Part shown: piece by piece, positions 25,344 to 34,694 of the stretch
Layout: every line of letters starts with the position of its first letter
How positions within the stretch are numbered: the first letter of the stretch is position 1
Assembly: GCA_002404835.1 (NCBI GenBank)
Contig: DHKM01000063.1
Span: 696-35,657 of the forward strand
Source of the DNA: Caryophanales bacterium UBA4694
GTDB taxonomy: Bacteria; Bacillota_I; Bacilli_A; RFN20; CAG-288
DNA length: 34,962 nt
Reading direction: 5' to 3'
Notes under the pieces: generated by a model
The model's input: the letters and a program-made list of their open reading frames with translations, nothing else
What the model was told of the DNA's origin: nothing
Databases searched by the model: none
Translations under genes and position numbers: made by a program

Positions 25344-26237
25344 ATGGACATTGTTGAAGGATACGTCCCTTTTCGGGATGGACAAACCTATTACAGGATT
25401 GTCGGGTATCACTACAAGAAGACGCCGATTGTCTTCATCCACGGAGGACCAGGATCAACGCACAATTCGTTCGAAGTACTGGATTCTTTTGCGGATTACG
25501 ACAAAAGACCGGTCATCATGTACGACCAGTACGGATGCGGTCTATCCTCTTTGGGACTTGATAAGGACAAAAATACCTATTGCAAAAAGACATGGGTGGA
25601 AGAACTTATCAATCTCAGAGAGAAGCTGGGACTTGAGAAGATGCACATGATGGGGCATTCTTGGGGCGGAATGTTAAGCATCATCTACCTTACGGACTAT
25701 AGTCCGCAGGGAATCCTCTCTGCAACTTTGTCATCTACTTTGGCGAGTGCATCCTTATGGGACAAAGAGACACATAGGTTGATTCGTTACCTTGACAAAG
25801 AGGACCAGCTTGCGATTCAGGAGGCGGAAAAGACCGGAGATTATACCTCCGAGGCTTTTCTAAAGGCCAACAAAGACTATCTGAAGATGACGGTACGAAA
25901 CTTAGACGAGATGAAGGAGATTCCAGAATGCCTAACAAGGGAGAAAAGGACCAGTCCAAGCTATTTGACCGCTTGGGGTGTGAGCGAATTCAAACCTATG
26001 GGTAATCTGAAAGATTATGAGTATTTGGATAAATTAGACAAAATCAAAGTTCCAATACTTATTCTTTCTGGTGCTGATGACGAGTCCACTCCGATTCAGA
26101 ACAAAGAAATGTTTGATAGGATTATTTCCGAAAAAGAATGGCGTATTCTATCACCGAGCAGACACAGCACCTATGTCGAGCAGAATAAAATGTATCAAGA
26201 GTATCTAAAAGAATTTTTAGAGAAACATGATAAATGA
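25344..26237 (+). CDS. pip: Proline iminopeptidase-type alpha/beta hydrolase
   Basis: 297 residues, family length. These enzymes release N-terminal proline from peptides in the cytoplasm. Oxyanion-loop HGGPG is at residues 33-37, nucleophile Ser106 is in GHSWGG, the acid is in LSGADDEST near 245 and the catalytic His is in PSRHSTYVEQ near 272. The cap holds conserved-looking acidic residues (MKEIPECL). AGGAGGG lies 6 bases before the ATG, which fixes the start. It is the first gene of a probable four-gene operon with two unknown proteins and an ABC transporter. The PIP/tricorn-type family also includes other aminopeptidases, so proline specificity is an inference. Confidence 0.88.
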   Translation: MDIVEGYVPFRDGQTYYRIVGYHYKKTPIVFIHGGPGSTHNSFEVLDSFADYDKRPVIMYDQYGCGLSSLGLDKDKNTYCKKTWVEELINLREKLGLEKMHMMGHSWGGMLSIIYLTDYSPQGILSATLSSTLASASLWDKETHRLIRYLDKEDQLAIQEAEKTGDYTSEAFLKANKDYLKMTVRNLDEMKEIPECLTREKRTSPSYLTAWGVSEFKPMGNLKDYEYLDKLDKIKVPILILSGADDESTPIQNKEMFDRIISEKEWRILSPSRHSTYVEQNKMYQEYLKEFLEKHDK

Positions 26238-26250
26238 AAGGAAACAAAAA

Positions 26251-27273
26251 ATGAAATTCAAAGAAAAAGCACATCTGTCCTCCGTCGAAAACATTTTCGA
26301 GACGGAAAAATCCTATGTCGTTCACAGTCATGAGATGCTGGAATTCTTCTCCAAGCAGGACATGAAAAAGACGATGGAAGTCTCCGATTATATGGGAAAC
26401 TGCCAGTACCTCCAAGATGAGCATTCTCCTTATCTTGTCGAAATCACTGAATTAAGGAAAATCCGCATCCGCGACAAGAAGACCATGGAAATTCTCTGCG
26501 ACAAGTCCGAAATCGTTCCGTTTTTCATGCCTTTCCGTGCCTGCTTCTCTTTAGAGGGTGACAAACTTTTAGTCATTGCCGCCAATCCATCTGGTCCGAC
26601 CTATCCTTTTTTCTTTTATTCCCTTATCCGCGAACAATATCAGTTCCGGCTTTTTGTTCTTTCTCTTCCTGATCTGGAAATCATCAGCAAAGTGGAATCG
26701 AATTCTTATTCCTTCTATGATATCCAAAGAATCGATTTCCTTGATTCCTACCTTCTGACCGACAAGAAAAACAACCATTACATGCTGAATTCTCAGTTCA
26801 TGGTATCTTTTGCATCCCTGCCACTTTCCCGACACGAAAACGAAAAACTTATTGTCAACAATGTTCGAAAAGAGTTCTATGTACCTTCCAAATATGGTGT
26901 AAAGATCTATGATGAAAATTTCGAAGAAAAAGATAGCCTTCTTCTTTTCGAAAACGAACCAATCCAGTTGGATTCCGTTTATAGCGGAATGTATCACAAC
27001 ACAGGAGCAAAAAACATTTTTGAAACGCCTGTCGTCGAAGAATTCCGTAAATATATCGGTGAAATTTGTGTTTTCAAAGAGGATTGCCTCTTATATACTA
27101 TAAATGATATGCTGACTCTGACATGCAAAGTGATGGTCTATTCCTTGTCCGATAATACTCAGCAGGAAATCACGGAACTCTGCGATAGTGTTCAGTATCT
27201 CTATCCTTTCAAGGATGGATTCTGCTTTGCAGAAAAACAGAACGGCCATATCATGGAGGTAATCGATGGATAA
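26251..27273 (+). CDS. Unknown cytoplasmic protein, beta-rich
   Basis: 340 residues from the start chosen. ATG 26251 has AAAGG about 9 bases upstream and lies 14 bases after the pip stop; an earlier in-frame ATG (26227) lies inside pip and has no ribosome site. No signal peptide or membrane segment is seen. The sequence is a series of short beta-strand patterns with repeated aromatic/acidic turns (FFMPFRACFSLEGDKLLVIAANP, QLDSVYSGMYHNTG), which could be a beta-propeller-like fold; that is a guess from pattern only. It overlaps the next gene by 8 bases. No family is recognised. Confidence 0.75.
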   Translation: MKFKEKAHLSSVENIFETEKSYVVHSHEMLEFFSKQDMKKTMEVSDYMGNCQYLQDEHSPYLVEITELRKIRIRDKKTMEILCDKSEIVPFFMPFRACFSLEGDKLLVIAANPSGPTYPFFFYSLIREQYQFRLFVLSLPDLEIISKVESNSYSFYDIQRIDFLDSYLLTDKKNNHYMLNSQFMVSFASLPLSRHENEKLIVNNVRKEFYVPSKYGVKIYDENFEEKDSLLLFENEPIQLDSVYSGMYHNTGAKNIFETPVVEEFRKYIGEICVFKEDCLLYTINDMLTLTCKVMVYSLSDNTQQEITELCDSVQYLYPFKDGFCFAEKQNGHIMEVIDG

Positions 27274-27916
27274 TTTAGACATTTATGAAGATATTCTTGA
27301 CCACACAGAGAATTATCGGAAAAAGAGCTTGATACCAGTCAAAAGCATGAATGAACTCTTTCGAGATCTTACTCTTGCACAGTTGACAAAGGAAAATCTT
27401 GAAGATATCGGATTCAACAAAGAGGAAAAACGTTTCTCGGCACTTCTGGAAGGATATGATTACAAGAAAATCCTGAAGAAATACAAATATGTTGATCTGA
27501 TGACAAAGATTTTGGATGAATTCAAACCCATAAGGAAAGAACCTTACAAGAAACTTGCTAAGGCTGTATTTGCTTCGGCAAAATATCTGATCAAGTTTCC
27601 GGATTTTGAAAACTACAAGAAACACCTTGCCTTACGCTGCAACAACGAAGAACATACGTTCGAGTTTCTTGACCAGTTCAGGCTCAACGCTTCCATCCCG
27701 GCCATGTTGTTCAACAAGACCTGTCTCTTTTTCCAACGAAGCGGCCTTCTTGATGTTCCGTATGTTTCTCTTGCGAGCAAGCGTTTCTTCATGGATGAAT
27801 ATAATTATCCCAACAACAATGCAGAAATCTACCAGGCGATGGTGTCTCTCGCCAAAGATAATCATATCCGCTGCTATGAACTCAATGATAGATTGGAAAG
27901 CTACTACTCGGAATGA
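27266..27916 (+). CDS. Unknown cytoplasmic helical protein
   Basis: 216 residues, Lys/Glu/Leu/Phe-rich and predicted helical throughout, with no membrane segment or metal motif. It opens MDNLDIYEDILDHTENYRKK, inside the last codons of the previous gene (8-base overlap). Its stop overlaps the ATG of the ABC transporter (ATGA). Both junctions point to tight translational coupling, so the protein is probably needed in a fixed ratio with its neighbours. I do not recognise the family. Confidence 0.75.
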   Translation: MDNLDIYEDILDHTENYRKKSLIPVKSMNELFRDLTLAQLTKENLEDIGFNKEEKRFSALLEGYDYKKILKKYKYVDLMTKILDEFKPIRKEPYKKLAKAVFASAKYLIKFPDFENYKKHLALRCNNEEHTFEFLDQFRLNASIPAMLFNKTCLFFQRSGLLDVPYVSLASKRFFMDEYNYPNNNAEIYQAMVSLAKDNHIRCYELNDRLESYYSE

Positions 27917-30690
27917 TTGAGATCAAAGCACTGACCAAAGAGTATTTTGTCGATAAAGGCGACTCCTTTCAGGCCCTGAAAGGAATCGACCTTAGTTTTC
28001 CCAAGGTCCAATTTGTCTCTATTTTAGGTCCCTCCGGCTGCGGAAAGACGACTTTGCTGAATATCATAGGTGGGCTGGATTCCTTTTCATCCGGAGAAGT
28101 CCTTTTCAAGAAGAGATCCTTGAAGGAACTGACGGCGAATGAAATCGATTCCTATCGAAACCATGAGATCGGATTCGTCTTCCAGAATTACTTCATGATT
28201 CCTACGCTCAATATCCTCGACAATGTCAAGATGAGTCTTACCTTAAGCGGAGTAAATGAAAACGAAGCGACGAAGAAGGCAAAAGAAGCACTAGAAAAAG
28301 TCGGCCTTTCCAATTCTTTGAAGAAGAAACCGAACCAGCTGAGTGGTGGACAGCAACAACGTGCAGCTATTGCAAGGGCAATCGTGTCTGACCCGTCTAT
28401 TCTTCTCTGTGATGAACCGACAGGTGCTTTGGATAGCAAGACGAGTATTGAAGTCATGGAGTTACTTAAGGAAATCTCCAAAAACAAACTCGTTATCATG
28501 GTAACTCACAATGAGATCCTAGCCGAAAAATATTCGGATCGTATCATCCGGATGAAAGACGGAAAGGTGGAAAGCGACAGCTTGGCAGGCACCCCTTATG
28601 AAGCAGAAACGGCATCGAGTTTTACGAAAACAAGACTTTCCTTTCTGACCAGCCTTAAACTATCTTTGAAGAATATCTGGACGAAGAAATGGAAATCGAT
28701 TCTTACCGCTGTTGCGAATTCCTTCGGTATGATCGGCATAGCCTTCTTTATGGCACTCAATAACGGATTTTCCGAATACACGACAAGACTCAGTGAAGAA
28801 TCTGCCAGCTCCATGCCGGTTGTCGTGACTGCATTTTCGAAGAATACGAAGAACATCAAAGATTCCCTGAATGTCAATGTCAAGTTCCCCGATGATCAGG
28901 AAGTCTATCCCTATGTCAATCCGAACAGTCAGACTCAGGTGACCTATACCTACAACAATTTCTCCAATAAATATTTCAACTATCTCGATTCCCTCAAGGA
29001 AAGCGGGCTTATCAAAGAATACATGATGAGTTATGGAGACGATTATTCCTTCAATCTTATGACAGAGTATCCGGATTCCATTTCCGGGACTGCGAAAGGG
29101 ACTTACGATGAAGTGGATACGACGGTCTATTCCGGAAACTATTATGCGAACCAGGTAAATCTTCCCTGCAACATCTTCCATGTGCTCTATGGAAATCTCG
29201 ATCAATACGATTTGCTATGCGGTTCGTTGCCCAAGGACAAGAATGATTTGGTACTGGTTGTCGATGATTACAATAGAGTTTCCTTCAATATTCTAAAACA
29301 GCTAGGATTCTACAATCAGGAAGATACACAGGAAGACGTGCTTGATTCATCCAACAACAATAAAGTCAAAGGTATTTCCTTTGAGGATATCGTAGGAAAC
29401 GGAGAAGACAAGCAAGGAAAAGAGTACAAAATCTTCTACAACGAAGATTATTATGACGAAAGCTTTACCAAGACGGTCTTGGATGGACTGAATAAGGAAA
29501 GAGAACTGCAGTTCTATTCCAAGAAAAAAGACTCTGATCCGGATTTCTATCATTTGGGGAAAAGCACTACCCTTCATATTACGGGAATTATCCGTGCCAA
29601 ATCCACATCTGCCTTCACCATGCTCTCTCCGGCTCTCTGCTATACCAAGGAACTTCAGGATGAATTCACCAAAGAGAACGAGTCTTCTTCACTAGCGAAG
29701 AACATCAAGAACGAAGTGGTATTTGCCGAAGGAAGAGGCTTGGATGATACAAGTCCCTCCTCAGCCTTTGTATCGGAAATACAGGCCATCTTCGACGAAT
29801 ACAACAAACAGCATGAAGAAAGCGGCTTGCCCCTGAACAGCGTCAATGAAGTGGTGGACAAATACTTTACCTTCTATTATCCGTTTTCTACCAATCAAGA
29901 CAGCCTTCTCCGCTATACGAAGTCGACTTATTATTTCTCGGATGCGAGGACCTTCGGAGCAGATCTTGTGCCTGAAGAATTCTATGGTGTCGATCTTACC
30001 GATCAGGAAACCCTGATGGAATATCTCAACAAGTTCAAAGTGCTTGTCCTTTCGGATATCGATGAAGCTTATAGGTATCTGGTTGGAATGCTTGCCTACA
30101 TGAATGCCTATTCCAAAGTCGAGGAAGTCGTCATCTTCCCCAAAGATCTTTCGAAAAGGCAGGAGCTTCTGAAGAAGCTGGATGAGTTCAATGAGTCCGT
30201 CAAGGCCAACGAAAAAGTCTTATATGCCAGTGAAAACGAAAACGAGATGATACGAGATGTCGGCGAAGTGATTTCCATCGTTTCTATGATCTTGTTGATC
30301 TTTGCCTGTGTATCCATCATCGTAAGCTGCTCTATGACGATGCTTCTTACATCCAACAATGTCCTGGAGCGGAAAAAAGAAATCGGGCTTTTAAGATCAT
30401 TGGGAGCCAGAAAGAAAGATATCGCGGTTACCTTCGAGTTTGAGTCCTTCCTGATCGGATTCCTTGCCGGAATCATCGGCTCGCTCCTCACGTTTGTGAT
30501 TTCCTTCCCAATCAACAATATGATGAATTACTATTACCCCTACTATTATGTCGGAAATATCTGCCACCTGACCTGGTATCATGTGATTATCATCATTGCC
30601 GTATCCATTCTCATCGGCCTCATTTCAGCCTTGATTCCATCCCTGAAGGCAGCATCGGAGAAACCGGCTGACGCTCTTAAGAGCGAATGA
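27913..30690 (+). CDS. Large fused ABC ATPase-permease (MacB/FtsX-like)
   Basis: 925 residues. The ATPase (1-225) has Walker A GPSGCGKT (39-46), Q-loop FVFQNYF (88-94), signature LSGGQQQR (143-150), Walker B ILLCDE (163-168) and the H-loop THN. One helix follows (about 257-280), then a roughly 500-residue extracellular domain, unusually large. Three C-terminal helices are near 782-812, 838-862 and 882-905, with GLLRSLGARKKDI in the FtsX cytoplasmic loop. Proteins of this plan export or sense peptides and antimicrobials, or release lipoproteins. It ends the pip operon, terminated at 30802-30850. It is similar in plan to the 690-residue transporter at 9919 but much larger outside the cell. Confidence 0.9.
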   Translation: MIEIKALTKEYFVDKGDSFQALKGIDLSFPKVQFVSILGPSGCGKTTLLNIIGGLDSFSSGEVLFKKRSLKELTANEIDSYRNHEIGFVFQNYFMIPTLNILDNVKMSLTLSGVNENEATKKAKEALEKVGLSNSLKKKPNQLSGGQQQRAAIARAIVSDPSILLCDEPTGALDSKTSIEVMELLKEISKNKLVIMVTHNEILAEKYSDRIIRMKDGKVESDSLAGTPYEAETASSFTKTRLSFLTSLKLSLKNIWTKKWKSILTAVANSFGMIGIAFFMALNNGFSEYTTRLSEESASSMPVVVTAFSKNTKNIKDSLNVNVKFPDDQEVYPYVNPNSQTQVTYTYNNFSNKYFNYLDSLKESGLIKEYMMSYGDDYSFNLMTEYPDSISGTAKGTYDEVDTTVYSGNYYANQVNLPCNIFHVLYGNLDQYDLLCGSLPKDKNDLVLVVDDYNRVSFNILKQLGFYNQEDTQEDVLDSSNNNKVKGISFEDIVGNGEDKQGKEYKIFYNEDYYDESFTKTVLDGLNKERELQFYSKKKDSDPDFYHLGKSTTLHITGIIRAKSTSAFTMLSPALCYTKELQDEFTKENESSSLAKNIKNEVVFAEGRGLDDTSPSSAFVSEIQAIFDEYNKQHEESGLPLNSVNEVVDKYFTFYYPFSTNQDSLLRYTKSTYYFSDARTFGADLVPEEFYGVDLTDQETLMEYLNKFKVLVLSDIDEAYRYLVGMLAYMNAYSKVEEVVIFPKDLSKRQELLKKLDEFNESVKANEKVLYASENENEMIRDVGEVISIVSMILLIFACVSIIVSCSMTMLLTSNNVLERKKEIGLLRSLGARKKDIAVTFEFESFLIGFLAGIIGSLLTFVISFPINNMMNYYYPYYYVGNICHLTWYHVIIIIAVSILIGLISALIPSLKAASEKPADALKSE

Positions 30691-30801
30691 AATACGATTC
30701 TTGGTCATATACAGTGCGATGCGTAACTCTGCGGATGAACGTCTTCTTACCTTTTCTTAAAAAGCATGTGAAAACCTGAGATGGCTTGAAACAGATTAGT
30801 T

Positions 30802-30850
30802 AAAAGCAGGAAGAATACGGATTCGTTTCCGTAGCCTTCCTGCTTTTTCT
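30802..30850. terminator. Bidirectional terminator between convergent genes
   Basis: AAAAGCAGGAAG (30802-30813) pairs with CTTCCTGCTTTT (30836-30847), with an inner ACGGA/TCCGT stem. T runs flank both sides. It serves the plus-strand ABC gene and the minus-strand SGNH gene. Confidence 0.85.
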
Positions 30851-30873
30851 TTGCTCTCTGAAATGAAGTTCTT

Positions 30874-31671
30874 TTACAAATCAGGTTCGGCCAGGATGGA
30901 ATACATTGCCTTTTCGATTTCCGGTGTCCACCATTTCAGATAGCCGGCTTTGCTCGGATGGATTTTATCGACCATATAAAGCTTTCTTTCCTCATCCGTG
31001 ATATTGTTGAATCTTTCATCGCCAAACAGATCTATGACCTGGATACCGTGGTCCATGGCTGACATTTCGCCTAGTTTGTTGACCATCTTCTTGTAGTTCC
31101 AGTTTTCATAATAGCTGTTCGTATAGACGACAAACGGGCAATGCCAGGTCTCTGTTGCATATTTGTAGATATAATTGATTGCTCCACAGACGGTGGAAGT
31201 ATCTTCACTGTGGATTTCGCCAAGCGGTTTGTTCTTGCTTGCGTCATTGGTAGATAATTGACATACAAAAAGGTCGAAATCTGTTTTCTTGTCAAACTTT
31301 TCAATTCTAGATACATAAGAAGAATCGCTTTTGGTCAATGTCGTACCGCTGACTGCTTCTTTGACATGGGTACAACCATTCCTTTTGGAAATGTATTCCA
31401 CGAATGATGTTCCCTGTGCATAGGCTCCATAGGTGACGGAAGAACCCAAATAGGCGATTTTCTTTCCTTTCAAAGGAGAATTCTCCAGTTCCTTGACGTT
31501 CTCAAGATGATATTCGCTTCTGTTTCCTGGTAGGTTGCTCAATCGAATGTCTCCTAAAAAACGGAAAGGTCCCCAACAAATCAAAGAACCGGTAACAATC
31601 AGACCGGCAAGAGGTAGTAATACGATCAGACTTCCTGTGAGACCTAGAACGATTTTTGTTTTCTTTTTCAC
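30874..31671 (-). CDS. Membrane-anchored SGNH/GDSL-type hydrolase
   Basis: 265 residues. An N-terminal helix (about 6-30) without a clear cleavage site would anchor it outside the cell. Block I is KIAYLGSSVTYGA with the probable nucleophile Ser78 (GDS is GSS here). LSTNDASKN holds the block III Asn, and VDKIHPSKAG holds the block V Asp and His. SGNH enzymes are esterases, often removing acetyl groups from sugars or cell-wall polymers; the substrate is not evident. The start is GTG, with AAGGAAA 9 bases upstream. It stands alone on the minus strand. Confidence 0.85.
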   Translation of the reverse strand: MKKKTKIVLGLTGSLIVLLPLAGLIVTGSLICWGPFRFLGDIRLSNLPGNRSEYHLENVKELENSPLKGKKIAYLGSSVTYGAYAQGTSFVEYISKRNGCTHVKEAVSGTTLTKSDSSYVSRIEKFDKKTDFDLFVCQLSTNDASKNKPLGEIHSEDTSTVCGAINYIYKYATETWHCPFVVYTNSYYENWNYKKMVNKLGEMSAMDHGIQVIDLFGDERFNNITDEERKLYMVDKIHPSKAGYLKWWTPEIEKAMYSILAEPDL

Positions 31672-31827
31672 TTTGTGATTTCCTTTTTTTCGTAATCATA
31701 TCTTCTGGTTTTGAATTCCGACTATGCGATTGGTAGTAACATAAAGTCTGTGTAAGGAAAAGAAGGAGGTATCGGGAACACTCACACAAAAAACAGCGAT
31801 GCTTGAGCCCTCGCCGAGAGCGAATCT

Positions 31828-32370
31828 CTAATCCCCATAATCCATTGCCTCCAAAATCGCATAAACCTTCTCTTCTATCTTCCTCATTCTCGAGTATTTG
31901 AAGAGGAAAACCATCTCCTTGTCTTTTCCTCTAAGGAATGTCTTTACCGCCTTGAGGAACAACTCCGAGTCATAATCGTTCCTCTTCCGTATCATCTCCA
32001 CGACCATCTTCTCCTTGGAAAAACAGGTAACACTGTTCCCAAACATGGTTTTGGCGTTGTCATTGCCGGAATAAAACAACTCATCCTTGTTTTCGATATG
32101 GTAAATTGCATTGGGTCCGACGTTTTCCTTCATGACCCGGTAGTCTTTTGGAATCGTGACTCAATCGATTCCGGAATCCTGTCTGTCATGCTAAGCAAAT
32201 AGAGCGCCGTCATCCCGGAATACACGATCCTCTGGTATCTTTTCTGCAATTGGAAAAGTTCTACGAATCTTGACCAAGTGTTTCAAACGAACATATCTAG
32301 CGAAGGTCGCCGGTGGTACGCCGTTGGCAATCGCTTCTTTTCTGGAGACAATTCCGTCTCCCTCCTCCAT
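31828..32370 (-). pseudogene. abiEi: Broken AbiEi-family antitoxin
   Basis: AbiEi is the transcription-repressor antitoxin of type IV AbiE toxin-antitoxin (phage defence) modules. The winged-helix start is MEEGDGIVSRKEAIANGVPP, then ATFARYVRLKHLVKI. After a break near 32280 another frame reads LFQLQKRYQRIVYSGMTALY, then LLSMTDRIPESI. One base is missing at about 32162, after which VTIPKDYRVMKENVG leads into the C-terminal domain (FGNSVTCFSKEKMVVEMIRK, then RNDYDSELFLKAVKTFLRGK). At least two frameshifts and a small deletion are needed to explain this. No AbiEii toxin gene follows. Identification is by recalled family pattern. Confidence 0.75.
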
Positions 32371-32942
32371 TATCCTTTTGAGTATACTGTGATTTTAATT
32401 CAATTGTATCATCTTTTTGCTTTTTTAGTGTAACGATTATATCGTAAACTGCAAACACCTTTCGAATTTTTGATAAAACAAGATAGTTAAATAAACCCAG
32501 ATCAATAAGCTACAAATGATGTTTTCGGTGACGATTTTTTAGATTTACATCTTAAACTCTATCAAACTTATACGCTGTAGGAGAGGCATGAAAAGGATCA
32601 GAAGCAGACCGATTGCGATACCGGGCGACACGAGATTCAAGACCTTGCGTGATATGTCTACTACAAAGAAAGACGACATGGGACCGCAAAAAGCACCATT
32701 CCGTGGACGACAGAATCTGTGTCGGAAGGATAGCAGAGGGCAAAAAGGGATTCTTCCTTCCTAACAGGAACTAATCTGAGCTTTTTCCGGAGGCACTGGT
32801 CCTGTCGGAACCCGATGACATCGAAGATATTTCCATTTCGGTTCCTATCTGACACTGCCAACAGAAGGAACCTGCATTGAAGTGCGATGCCTTTCTGGAG
32901 AACGATATGCTCAAAAGCGTATAATTTCAGTGGGAGTTTACG
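32371..32942. other. Gene-free stretch between the antitoxin remnant and the insertion sequence
   Basis: No convincing gene. A TTATACGCT copy at 32566-32574 and AAAGCGTATAA at 32914-32924 repeat the end motif of the adjacent insertion sequence, so parts may be debris from earlier insertions. The higher-GC middle (32580-32900) looks like degraded host coding sequence, not identifiable. Confidence 0.4.
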
Positions 32943-32951
32943 TTATACGCT

Positions 32952-34604
32952 TTAGAATTTTTGATGTAAATCTTTGGTGATAAAAGACGATATATTTGTT
33001 TGTGTTAAATCTAGATTAGATAATATCTCTTTCATTGAACTCGTTAAGGCATACTTTTGATTCCAAGTGCCATGAGTATTCTTATAAGCAATAAGCTTGG
33101 ATATTTTCCCTAATACTGTTGCTGTTGTGTCATTTGTTGATGATTCATCAGTTTTAAACATACTCCTTTCTAAATATCTAAAGGATAAAAATAAGACAAG
33201 GGAGAAAAAGATTACAAAGTTTCTTCCTGTGTATGTCGCTAGTCCATGGCAATAAGATTTCTCCGAGTCTAATTGTGATTTCATATTCCTAAAAGCTTTT
33301 TCGGCTCTGTCTCTTTTTCTTAGTCTTTGAAGCATTTCACCAGCTTTTAATTTCTTGTTTGAAATTGCCATAAAGAATCCGGCAAAATCTATATCTCTTT
33401 GTATTGCTGCTAAGTTTTCTTTGAATGCAAATTTATTCTCTTTTGTTTTAGTGGTAATTAAATAATCATCGTTGGCGTCTGCAACTTTTTGGCTGTATGC
33501 TGAATCAGACAGCGCTTCTTCTGAATGCAATATCTTTGAATGGATGGTATCTTTTTCCAATACTTGGGCATCAGGATCAAAATAAATATATGTGTTTGTT
33601 TCTTTGGAGAGAAAAGAAGCTGATGTGCCCGATATACCATATGCATTTTCTTCTTTAATGAAATAATTTTCATTGTCTTTTATTTTGAATCCGTTATTTT
33701 TTATATAGTCAAAAGATGTTGTGACACTATCAGGCACCATAATAGCAAACGATGAGAAAGATGAGATAGCATCTAAACAATCCGACTTATAGTATCCCCT
33801 ATCAAAAATGAAGAAACAGTTCTTATATCCTAAGTCCTTTAGCTTTTTGCTTGTTTCTTCCAATTGCGTTTTATCAAGCAAGCTGCCAATAATATCTTCA
33901 TAGAATAAAGGTATGCCGGTTACTTCATCTACACCCATAGCTGTAGAAATAATAGGCAGCTTTTCTTTCTTCTTAGGATGGCCAAATTCTGCCAATTCAA
34001 TATTCTTGCTATGTGTGTTTATATTTGTTGAATCAAAAGCTAAAACAAGTTTGATTTTAGATATGTTGCTTTCTTTGTATGTTTTCTTAAACTCTCTTAG
34101 AAAATCTCTGATGTTTGTATTTGATATGGAAGCAAAAAGCTTGCTGACACATTGGCTGGACAACACAAAATCCAATCCCGAATAATTGGAAAATCCCCAT
34201 TTCTCATATCCTTGGCTTCTGCTGTTTCTGCTATCAATTATATAAATGCAAAAGGCCAAGATTTGCTCCCAAGTGTCAGGAAATATTTTCTTTAAAGCCT
34301 TAATTGCACCACACTTTTCCCCTGCTTCTTTTAGTGCCAAATAAGACCCTATGTGGAGATAGTCGTCTATATCTCCTGGCTCTTTGAGTTCCACTTTTCC
34401 TTTATTAAATATCTCATAATAAGAATTGTTAGGGAAGAACTTGGTTCTATCGCTGGTATCTATTAATCCAATACATACTCTATCCTTTATCGAATGTTTC
34501 TTTTTCTCATCCCATTCGGATTTAATCTTTAAATATACCCTATTGTTATAAACCTTGATTTTGCCATTGGATGTATCTAATTTAATTGAGGTTTTGCTAA
34601 CCAT
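32952..34604 (-). CDS. IS1634-family DDE transposase
   Basis: 550 residues, full length for the family. The DDE triad is visible: Asp191 in LVLAFDSTNINTHS, Asp268 in FFIFDRGYYKSD and Glu435 in RDRAEKAFRNMKSQLDSEKSY (the YREK-like region). The N-terminal approximately 100 residues are a beta-rich DNA-binding part, and a long insertion lies between the second Asp and Glu, as in this family. The C-terminus has a hydrophobic segment (FVIFFSLVLFLSF), also usual here. GGGAGG lies 7 bases before the ATG. The frame is intact, so the element may be active. Codon use is more AT-rich than the neighbours. Confidence 0.92.
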   Translation of the reverse strand: MVSKTSIKLDTSNGKIKVYNNRVYLKIKSEWDEKKKHSIKDRVCIGLIDTSDRTKFFPNNSYYEIFNKGKVELKEPGDIDDYLHIGSYLALKEAGEKCGAIKALKKIFPDTWEQILAFCIYIIDSRNSRSQGYEKWGFSNYSGLDFVLSSQCVSKLFASISNTNIRDFLREFKKTYKESNISKIKLVLAFDSTNINTHSKNIELAEFGHPKKKEKLPIISTAMGVDEVTGIPLFYEDIIGSLLDKTQLEETSKKLKDLGYKNCFFIFDRGYYKSDCLDAISSFSSFAIMVPDSVTTSFDYIKNNGFKIKDNENYFIKEENAYGISGTSASFLSKETNTYIYFDPDAQVLEKDTIHSKILHSEEALSDSAYSQKVADANDDYLITTKTKENKFAFKENLAAIQRDIDFAGFFMAISNKKLKAGEMLQRLRKRDRAEKAFRNMKSQLDSEKSYCHGLATYTGRNFVIFFSLVLFLSFRYLERSMFKTDESSTNDTTATVLGKISKLIAYKNTHGTWNQKYALTSSMKEILSNLDLTQTNISSFITKDLHQKF

Positions 34605-34618
34605 AATCGGCCTCCCAT

Positions 34619-34637
34619 AAGCGTATATTATACGCTT
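34619..34637. repeat. Perfect 19-base palindrome upstream of the transposase
   Basis: AAGCGTATATTATACGCTT is a perfect palindrome around a central T and contains the element's end motif in both orientations. It lies 15 bases before the transposase ATG, a good place for transposase autoregulation; on the transcript it would form a hairpin near the ribosome site. Confidence 0.7.
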
Positions 34638-34651
34638 TAAATCCCGAAAAT

Positions 34652-34694
34652 GAAATAGGCATCTGCCGTTTTATCTAGCATTTATGCCTATTTC
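34652..34694. repeat. 11-bp inverted repeat inside the right end of the insertion sequence
   Basis: GAAATAGGCAT (34652-34662) and ATGCCTATTTC (34684-34694) pair perfectly around a 21-base loop, upstream of the transposase. It may block read-through transcription into the transposase gene or act as a second transposase site. Confidence 0.6.

Noticed and set aside
25225..25650. 141-codon frame overlapping the start of pip
   Set aside because: It is a shadow of pip in another frame, with a Ser/Arg-rich composition and no motif.
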